From: Chromera velia
Lineage: Eukaryota; Sar; Chromeraceae
Length of the DNA stretch: 10,000 nucleotides
NCBI GenBank assembly: GCA_018398765.1
Contig: JAHBMJ010003261.1
Location: 1 to 10,000 of the forward strand
Direction of reading: 5' to 3'
The notes beneath the pieces are model-generated. The model was not told the DNA's origin. It saw nothing but the letters and a program-made list of their open reading frames with translations, and ran no database searches. A program made the position numbers and the translations under genes. Positions 7,001 to 10,000 of the stretch are shown in pieces; the stretch's first letter is position 1, and the number at the start of each line of letters is the position of its first letter.

Positions 7001-8353
7001 GTATGTTGGTGCTTTCTTTACACTGACTACAGCATGGTTGTCCGTACCAGCTCTGAAATGCATGAGCACATGCATGCGTACCAGTACAATCTTGCACTGC
7101 AGGGCAGCGCAAGGTAGAGAGACACATCGGCATTTCCGCCGCCGGCCCCTGGGAGGTTGGTCGCTTGGGTGCAATACCCCGAGTTCTGTCCCGTTTGTCC
7201 GGGCTGTCGGTCAAAGGCGCCTGCATGAATGGATGGTGGATGAAGGGTTTGATGAGTGTGCGTTTTCAACGATGCTTCGTATCAATGGCATATATACATG
7301 CAGAAGTCAAACGGCCTCTGCATCCATGAGGAGGGACGGTGGTCAATTTCTCTCATCTCTCACGCACACACGCACTCGACACATGGATGGCCACTCACTG
7401 ACTCCTTCAGCACATCGGAAACTGGCCGGGCTTGACTGCAGGTTCACATGGTTAAAGACCGGGTCTGCTGAAGGAATTCGCATGCATGCGTGCGCAGGAA
7501 TGCATCTAGAACGCACTTACGACGTGAGTACACAAGTGCGACTGGGGCAGAGACGCCACGTGGACTATGGGACACAGACATAGCCTCCTCTGGAGGAACG
7601 TTCACAGATGCGTGTATGTGTTTCTCTTCAGCCCAAACCATTGCACAACCTCGACATACAGAAGCTCCTACAACACAGATTGCACAGCACAGCTAGGGCA
7701 CGTACCAGAGGGGAGCCGTTACTTCTTGTCAATAGAGAAGAAATCGATTTTTCAGAGGGATTCTCTATTTATTGTTCATGCATTTATCTACTTATTTATT
7801 CATTCTCTATTGATGCGTACCAGAGGGAGGCCATTCGTTGGTGTCGTAAGAGGGGGCCGCCTGGTTGTTGTACCAGGCCGTTCGTGCACCGGCCTTGTAT
7901 GACCCCGGACAAGGTCCTCCCGAGACAGTTACTGACTGCGTCCCGTAAGAGGAACCGAAATCGGGGGTGTCACTTTTTGTCCACGTGCTGCCGATGCCGA
8001 CATTGGAGGGGGGGAGAAGGACGAGAGCGTCGCAGCTGGCCCCTCCTTGTGGGTAGGTACAGCTTGAAGCTCCTTTTTGGATTTCTGTATGCACACGAAT
8101 GCACAGCATATGACGTGCACATGCATGCATGCATTCACAGACATGGTCGGGGGAGGTCGACAACGGAAAGGAGATGGAAAAGAGGGAAACGTTATAGTGA
8201 TATATTATAGAGCACTGAATGTGGCTTACTTGAGAGAAATGAAACAAGGCTGAGGGCGTTCAGAAGGAGCCGGACATGTCCTCTTCGTCTTTGGTTGGAA
8301 ACGCCATCGCGGTCTTCACTACCCCGTGTCATTCTTCTCATTCTGAAATTCAT
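1..8353 (-). CDS. Large modular EGF/discoidin/GAIN-GPS-like surface receptor, multi-exon, 3' end beyond left edge
   Basis: Seen: a chain of minus-strand exons whose splice phases all match. It starts at ATG 8353 and leaves the window at position 1 still open. Order: signal peptide, beta-sandwich plus discoidin-like unit, two EGF, EGF fused to a second such unit, EGF, a six-Cys EGF-like exon, a truncated EGF, helical GAIN-like region, GPS-like Cys/Trp motif, transmembrane helix. About 1150 residues are visible. Known of the families: EGF with a D-[IV]-[DN]-E-C start binds calcium, F5/8C (discoidin) sandwiches bind glycans or lipids, and GAIN/GPS domains sit just outside the first membrane helix of adhesion GPCRs and polycystin-1-like proteins. 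Inference: a cell-surface adhesion or mechanosensory receptor of an alga. The membrane part that would tell 7TM from polycystin is outside the window. Exon boundaries were predicted by eye; exons 3 and 4 are the least certain. Confidence 0.72.
1221..1411. repeat. 76-nt tandem repeat duplicating an exon 3' end and donor
   Basis: Copies at 1221-1296, 1297-1372 and partial 1373-1411, nearly identical. The third copy overlaps the last 30 nt of exon 13 with its gtccgt donor, so the two intronic copies repeat exon end plus 5' splice site. A worn fragment of a further copy lies just before 1221. The array accounts for about 150 nt of the 374-nt intron (1008-1381); the rest (1008-1200) is purine-rich on the plus strand and shows no gene. 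Confidence 0.92.
1382..1628 (-). CDS. Exon 13: helical GAIN-like region, part 2
   Basis: 247 nt, phase 0 in, phase 1 out; the acceptor gacttgcag at 1629 follows a pyrimidine tract. It encodes LATALQSAVSQSAAPSRTRT, an SQLPVLKSLESSLFSASASA helix and a final NATKEVIRAATASF helix. The donor is gtccgt at 1381. The last 30 bases of the exon and the donor are repeated twice more in the downstream intron. Confidence 0.7.
1810..1971. repeat. 48-nt direct repeat spanning the exon 12 donor, with AT-rich spacer
   Basis: 1924-1971 and 1810-1857 are 43/48 identical, offset 114. The first covers the last 41 nt of exon 12 and its donors. The second lies in the intron; on the minus strand it keeps gtaacg but has lost the gtccgt GT. 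Between them is an AT-rich tract, 1865-1918, rich in taat/aatatt that could fold back on itself. The remaining intron to 1629 has no recognised feature. Confidence 0.88.
1931..2236 (-). CDS. Exon 12: helical GAIN-like region, part 1
   Basis: 306 nt, phase 0-0; acceptor gcgcag at 2237. It encodes ALEFYAKEAASDSK, VNTIAEVVGQIVGTAAASG and ETKAVTTVLLTAADTLTTLS, amphipathic Ala/Val/Leu helices. A Ser/Thr/Asp-rich linker (SDDTTSTGRNNDASSS) follows. Two in-phase donors 9 nt apart are possible: gtccgt at 1930 (used here) and gtaacg at 1939. Helical repeats placed before a beta region and a GPS-like motif suggest GAIN subdomain A or a REJ-like region. The assignment rests on order and composition, not on a clear family motif. 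Confidence 0.7.
2237..2641 (-). other. Intron 11, no gene seen
   Basis: 405 nt between gtaggc (2641) and gcgcag (2237). It contains a TC-rich stretch near 2550-2573 (plus strand) and no convincing coding or RNA structure on either strand. Confidence 0.6.
2642..2814 (-). CDS. Exon 11: truncated EGF running into a helical stalk
   Basis: 173 nt, phase 1 in, phase 0 out; acceptor gtgcag at 2815, donor gtaggc at 2641. It begins Q-D-E-C with HAC, STC and AYVC, then loses the last two Cys of an EGF and continues as acidic, Ser/Thr-rich sequence (TSETDEGEAANVKTME). Seen: only four Cys. Inference: this is the boundary between the EGF array and the GAIN-like region. It is also the point where the splice phase class changes from 1 to 0. 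Confidence 0.75.
3090..3191 (-). CDS. Exon 10: six-Cys EGF-like segment
   Basis: 102 nt, phase 1-1; acceptor cctccag at 3192, donor gtcagt at 3089. It encodes GEVCDQQVACEASWECASYG, then NCMEQVRDGFCVCQ, with six Cys spaced 5, 5, 5, 8, 1. The closing F-C-V-C resembles the C4-x-C5 of an EGF, but the order is atypical, so I call it EGF-like only. Reading continues into the next EGF as CQ-N-Q-D-E-C. Confidence 0.7.
3477..3638 (-). CDS. Exon 9: EGF domain 4
   Basis: 162 nt, phase 1-1; acceptor tatgcag at 3639, donor gtcagt at 3476. It encodes E/Q-I-P-D-D-D-E-C, then HNC, AAC, FTC, CAC, TTC: six Cys and the C-x-N-x4-F-x-C-x-C signature. It ends with a short acidic tail (RADEASVTAE). The acidic pre-Cys stretch (PDDDEC) departs from the usual D-I-D-E-C, and calcium binding remains possible. 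Confidence 0.85.
3834..3997. repeat. Four tandem copies of exon 8's 3' end and donor, poly-A separated
   Basis: Cores on the plus strand at 3834-3866, 3880-3907, 3921-3950 and 3966-3997 share gagcac/gt..acgtg.ggtagaagat. Steps of 46, 41 and 47 nt include variable T runs. On the minus strand each reads ATCTTCNACCACAC followed by a donor-like hexamer: gtcagt (3983, used), gtgact (3936), gtgagt (3895), gtaagt (3849). Only the first is phase 1; the second is phase 0, and the third is phase 2 and runs straight into an in-frame TGA. Confidence 0.9.
3984..4117 (-). CDS. Exon 8: end of discoidin-like domain 2
   Basis: 134 nt, entered in phase 2 (acceptor tttgtgcag at 4118) and left in phase 1. It encodes RYYSSSSPTAGPFNLFKFQM and then a DDLVGGHNTVIYASS tail, the closing strands expected of an F5/8C-like sandwich. 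The donor chosen is gtcagt at 3983. It is the only one of four tandem donor copies just downstream that keeps phase 1, which the EGF exon at 3638 needs. Confidence 0.75.
4324..4945 (-). CDS. Exon 7: EGF domain 3 fused to second beta-sandwich and discoidin-like unit
   Basis: A 622-nt exon (acceptor cgttgcag at 4946, donor gtagag at 4323). Residues 1-45 form a six-Cys EGF (E-I-N-E-C ... GSFTCACNAGYDGNGVVC). Without a linker it continues into LPPSDIGRGDLQAQTWTQ, STCAGRY, HAWF and SLFD, then YQWQARADCC, HPSTLTVYG, STWTQLHSFTG. This is the same order as exons 2-4, but intron-free here. Inference: the intron-split copy and this contiguous copy are duplicates. The phase-2 donor joins AG|G to the next exon to give Arg before a YYSS strand. 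Confidence 0.88.
4978..5124. repeat. 41-nt direct repeat pair
   Basis: 4978-5018 and 5084-5124 match at 38 of 41 positions, offset 106. The pair lies in the acceptor-proximal half of intron 6. Confidence 0.88.
5277..5461. repeat. 76-nt tandem repeat, 2.4 copies
   Basis: Units start at 5277, 5353 and 5429 (partial). Each unit has cctcta/caac..cctccact..attcaa and an internal duplication of attcaaaaaactcaaaacca. Chance open frames on both strands across this array come from the stop-poor repeat. Confidence 0.9.
5526..5663 (-). CDS. Exon 6: calcium-binding EGF domain 2
   Basis: A 138-nt phase 1-1 exon encoding D-I-D-E-C, six Cys and C-T-N-T-G-G-S-F-T-C-A-C. It is slightly longer than its neighbour because of a YSDNSAGTDG loop before the last Cys. 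The acceptor at 5664 (gatacag) is preceded by an unusually long pyrimidine tract supplied by a GGAA-type microsatellite. The donor is gtaggt at 5525. The exon end matches that of the EGF exon at 6031-6156 over the last dozen bases, which suggests exon duplication. Confidence 0.88.
5664..6030 (-). other. Intron 5 with microsatellites, no gene
   Basis: 367 nt. It holds a C10 run at 5755-5764, a (CGAT)n tract at 5838-5852, and a GGAA/GAAA microsatellite at 5671-5728 next to the acceptor. Nothing coding was recognised. Confidence 0.65.
5671..5728. repeat. GGAA/GAAA microsatellite serving as pyrimidine tract
   Basis: On the minus strand this is an uninterrupted run of CTTC/TTCC repeats with few other bases. 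It ends a few bases before the acceptor gatacag at 5664, so it doubles as the polypyrimidine tract of EGF exon 6. Confidence 0.85.
6031..6156 (-). CDS. Exon 5: calcium-binding EGF domain 1
   Basis: One complete EGF in a 126-nt phase 1-1 exon, with acceptor tttgtgcag at 6157 and donor gtgtgt at 6030. It starts D-V-D-E-C, has six Cys (DEC, DTC, AAC, FTC, CAC, TSC), and carries C-T-D-T-V-G-S-F-T-C-A-C. This fits the Asp/Asn beta-hydroxylation consensus C-x-[DN]-x4-[FY]-x-C-x-C of calcium-binding EGFs. The exon is a self-contained, shufflable module. Confidence 0.88.
6326..6598 (-). CDS. Exon 4: C-terminal half of discoidin (F5/8C)-like domain 1
   Basis: Encodes NFFGSNDGTAWTVLSG, then SFAVTSSFYTYYRFSA and GDFELYFG. 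This is the classic end of a discoidin/F5-8C sandwich: GSNDG..W, a YYRF strand, and a final short strand with an acidic residue. The donor is gttcgt at 6325, phase 1, which turns the last codon into the Asp of the next EGF. The 5' boundary is uncertain. Phase-compatible acceptors put the start at 6598 or 6568, and a better-looking gcatgcag (start at 6606) has the wrong phase. Confidence 0.75.
6599..7520 (-). other. Long intron 3 region, about 0.9 kb, with decayed exon-like fragments
   Basis: No convincing exon on either strand. It contains several GCATGC palindromes (6608-6615, 7071-7077, 7483-7489). Near 7465 the minus strand has cttcagcag followed by ACCCGGTCTTT. This resembles the alternative start of exon 4 (aacag followed by ACCCAGCCTTC at 6568) and could be a worn exon copy. 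A plus-strand open frame at 6972-7583 has no ATG start at 6972 and no recognisable protein features. Confidence 0.45.
7521..7589 (-). CDS. Candidate exon 3: bridging segment of discoidin-like domain 1
   Basis: Sixty-nine nt, exactly phase 1-1, with acceptor cctccag at 7590 and a consensus gtaagt donor at 7520. The encoded peptide (EEAMSVSHSPRGVSAPVALV and on) would supply the short stretch that the second copy of the unit has between its SLFD turn and its YQWQAR strand. Support is the splice-site quality and phase only; the sequence similarity is weak. It may be skipped or false. Confidence 0.35.
7821..8084 (-). CDS. Exon 2: first beta-sandwich module (LPPS...TWT type)
   Basis: The exon is 264 nt, phase 1-1, with acceptor atacag at 8085 and donor gtacgc at 7820. 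It encodes two early Cys (SSC, ASC) and then LPPSNVGIGSTWT, a PCPGSYKAGARTAWY segment and a PSYD turn that probably begins a discoidin-like sandwich. The same pattern recurs in the exon at 4324-4945 (LPPSDIG...TWTQ, STCAGRY...HAWF, SLFD), so the unit is internally duplicated in the gene. I do not recognise the LPPS module as a named family. It precedes an F5/8C-like domain in both copies. Confidence 0.72.
8122..8133. promoter_or_regulatory. Overlapping TGCATGCA palindromes in intron 1
   Basis: Two overlapping TGCATGCA octamers lie in the first, 145-nt intron of the receptor gene (8085-8229), about 220 nt inside the start codon. In apicomplexans this octamer is bound by AP2-domain factors; that it acts as an enhancer here is inference. 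Confidence 0.4.
8230..8353 (-). CDS. Exon 1: start codon and signal peptide of the modular receptor
   Basis: Forty-one codons plus one base. ATG at 8353 is the first of three close in-frame ATGs (the others are at 8341 and 8332), and an in-frame TGA lies 27 nt upstream. The peptide has a long Arg-rich N-region, then a hydrophobic stretch (LLLNALSLVSFLS) ending at the exon edge, as in a signal peptide. The donor is gtaagc at 8229, phase 1, which joins in frame to exon 2. The coding part is short, so it is easy to miss. The alternative is that this is 5' leader and the true start lies elsewhere. The hydrophobic core and the phase match favour the call. Confidence 0.55.
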
Positions 8354-9063
8354 GGGCGACTGTCTGAGTCCCCTTGTTCAACAGTTGACACGTTTTCTTG
8401 ATTCTTGATCAGCTTTTCTTGCTCAGCTGACGGAAGATGTAGCTCACTGTCGGTCATATACTAACAGAATTTTCAGTACGCCAGTGTACGTCTCTACAGT
8501 CGATCTGCATGGAGCTTTCGCCTCGGGGGGCAGCTCAGGTCGATCTGCTGATCGAGAGGCCCTAGCTGAGATCGCATGCAGGCACTCGCATATAACGCAT
8601 TTTTTTACGTGATACACCCATGCATGCAACCAGTTGCATGGGTGAGTGCCTCGGGGGGACACATGCATGCTCTGTCACAAAAATGGCCATCGCTCGCGTG
8701 CGCGATCGAATGCGCGCGAACAGCGATAGACTTGTTTTTGGTCCTTAATTTTTTTGCACGCATACATGGGGGGAAAAAATGAGGAAAAAAGAAAACAAAA
8801 ATGCATGCATGCACATTTTCACATGGTCGGCCGCGGCTCGATCAACGAATTCGCTCTCTCGATCTACGCATGTATATACACACAGAAACTGTCCAGCTCT
8901 TCTCCTTGCAGTAAACAGATACAATATTGTTAAGAGAAGCAATTGATACCGACTCTAAAAAGGAGAAAGGTTGGAGCTCAAAGAAAACCTGGAAACGGCA
9001 AGTGCTTTCTTGTACCACCAGAGACGGCTCCCGCCGAAGGAGCGTCTTTGCTCAGACACCAAA
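8354..9063. promoter_or_regulatory. Divergent intergenic region, presumed shared promoter
   Basis: 710 nt between the two start codons. It contains perfect TGCATGCA palindromes at 8621-8628, 8802-8809 and 8806-8813, with another GCATGC core at 8665-8670. It also contains the hairpin at 8580-8651, (T/A)-rich runs around 8745-8800, and a duplicated cctcgggggg at 8521 and 8650. A pyrimidine tract ending in cttgcag at 8911 (plus strand) looks like a splice acceptor and may end a 5' UTR intron of the plus-strand gene. No TATA box can be assigned. Confidence 0.5.
8580..8651. repeat. Composite inverted repeat (hairpin) with TGCATGCA at its loop
   Basis: Outer arms AGGCACT (8580-8586) and AGTGCCT (8645-8651); inner arms CACCCATGCA (8615-8624) and TGCATGGGTG (8635-8644) with a 10-nt loop. 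The ApiAP2-type palindrome sits at the inner stem/loop border. Confidence 0.8.
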
Positions 9064-10000
9064 ATGAAAGGCTTTCTGTCAGCTGTATTTTTGCTCTGTA
9101 TGAGCCTTGCTCACAGTCTCTCTTCCGCCCAATTTCGCCTTGCGCAGCGCAGAGCCCACTTCCGTGAGGTTTGGTGTTGCAAGGCAAAAGAAGTTCGCCC
9201 AGGATACATGGACGACATTACTGGGGAGCGGCGCTACTTGGTGGAGCTGCACGGCTGTGTGCAAACTACGGGGAGTCAAATGATGGCCATTCGGGATGAG
9301 AGAAACTGTCTTCTTGTCCCTGAAAACCACGAGGGCAGATTTTTCAGGACCTGGGCGGAGATCGATCACTTCACAGAGAAAGACTTTGAGTCGGAGGAGT
9401 AATTAATCTACAGGGCCATTGAGGCAGACGATCACAAGAAATTTGACGAGGCATGCACAAAGGGATCAAAGGTGAAAGGAAAGCACGGACCACCGAAATG
9501 TACCGGGAAGGGAATCTCCCCTGAGGAAACGAAGAAAGCTGAAGTGACAGCTTCTCCACCTCCAGTGACATTGTCTGTATCCGAACCTCAACACATCTCA
9601 TCACCAACTTCAAACAAACAACGACACCTTCCTATCTCAACACAAGACTCCATAGAGGTCTCTCCAGACAAACCCGAGCCACCCCTCACTATTTCCCCCG
9701 AAACCTCACCCTCCGGAGACCACGAAGCTCTCTTGCTTGGACCTATAGTGCCATCCCCCTCCCTCTCCCCCGCCGCAAAACCCGAAGAACCCCACGACGC
9801 GATGGTCTTGGAGTCCATTCCGAACGACGACCATCCTCTTTCCCCCTCAGACCCATCATCCGACGTCCTTCCCCCAGACGAACCGCGCCCCCCCTCTGGT
9901 CTCATCCCCCCTCGCCAAACGTCAGGGCCTTATGAGGAATCCGAACTGCCCCCCGCCCCCCTGCCTGACTACGGGAACAGAGACGTTAAAGTCGACTACG
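9064..10000 (+). CDS. Secreted Cys-containing protein with Pro/Ser-rich tail; frame interrupted by one TAA; 3' end beyond window
   Basis: ATG at 9064 (context CCAAAATG) is the first ATG of the frame. A signal peptide follows (MKGFLSAVFLLCMSLAHSLS), then about 90 residues with WCC, HGC and RNC. At 9400 the frame meets TAA, but after it the same frame stays open for 200 codons to the window edge. That part has two more Cys (EAC, PKC) and then a Pro/Ser/Asp/Glu-rich low-complexity tail (VTASPPPVTLSVSEP and on, PLPDYGNRD near the end). The TAA lies in a 15-nt GT...AG interval, removal of which joins ESE to EAIEADDHKKF and brings the Cys count to six. I do not recognise the family. The alternatives are a short 112-residue protein followed by unrelated sequence, or a pseudogene. 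It is transcribed away from the receptor gene. Confidence 0.65.
9399..9413 (+). other. Candidate 15-nt intron containing the only stop
   Basis: The interval reads gtaattaatctacag. It starts GTAA, ends TACAG, has a taat-rich middle and a length divisible by three, and contains the in-frame TAA. Splicing leaves GA|G = Glu. Introns of 15-16 nt are established in the heterotrich ciliate Stentor. The neighbouring gene here has introns of 145 nt or more, so this would be exceptional in its own genome. Confidence 0.4.

Noticed and set aside
6972-7583. 203-codon open frame on the plus strand
   Set aside because: It does not begin with ATG. It is of mixed composition and includes translated GCATGC palindromes. 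It overlaps the candidate exon 3 and shows no recognisable motif. Probably a chance open frame.
7608-8210. Plus-strand 200-codon open frame
   Set aside because: Antisense to exon 2 and crossing intron sequence; no signal, domain or codon pattern supports it.
8605-8942. Minus-strand hydrophobic open frames as possible first exon
   Set aside because: No suitable phase-1 donor was seen in the hydrophobic part. The exon at 8353-8230 has ATG, upstream stop, hydrophobic core and a matching donor.
9588-9905. Minus-strand Gly/Ser/Glu-rich open frame
   Set aside because: It is antisense to the Pro/Ser-rich tail of the plus-strand gene, and the Gly/Ser bias mirrors that tail.

Overview
The window looks like nuclear DNA of a microbial eukaryote. 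It has a multi-exon gene with GT-AG introns of about 145-580 nt and one of about 0.9 kb, metazoan-like extracellular modules, intronic minisatellites and microsatellites, and many TGCATGCA palindromes. That palindrome is a core ApiAP2 target in apicomplexans, and the mosaic ectodomain style fits a photosynthetic alveolate (chromerid, Chromera/Vitrella-like). This is inference from style. No ribosomal or organellar marker is present to prove it.

Minus strand, 8353 down to the left edge: one large gene reconstructed as 14 exons from phase-compatible splice sites. It runs as follows: a signal-peptide exon (8353-8230); a first beta-sandwich/discoidin-like unit (8084-7821, candidate 7589-7521, about 6598-6326); two calcium-binding EGF exons (6156-6031, 5663-5526); an exon carrying an EGF plus a second copy of the beta-sandwich/discoidin unit (4945-4324, completed by 4117-3984); an EGF exon (3638-3477); a six-Cys EGF-like exon (3191-3090); a truncated EGF running into a helical region (2814-2642); helical GAIN-like exons (2236-1931, 1628-1382); and a long exon from 1007 with beta-strand segments, a degenerate GPS-like Cys/Trp motif and a transmembrane helix. 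About 1150 residues are visible. The protein is best described as an adhesion-receptor-like or polycystin-like surface protein, secreted N-terminus out, whose membrane part lies mostly beyond position 1.

Plus strand, 9064 to the right edge: a head-to-head gene for a small Cys-containing secreted protein with a Pro/Ser/Asp/Glu-rich tail. A single in-frame TAA interrupts it. That TAA lies inside a perfect GT...AG interval of only 15 nt, whose removal restores the frame. The 710 nt between the two start codons is the presumed shared promoter and holds TGCATGCA palindromes and an inverted repeat.

Non-coding structure: at four donor sites of the minus-strand gene, the exon's 3' end plus the 5' splice site is repeated in tandem inside the following intron, or in what may be coding sequence for the array at 1-342. 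This recurring pattern, the receptor architecture and the 15-nt intron candidate are the main points for follow-up. No rRNA, tRNA, CRISPR array or mobile element was recognised.
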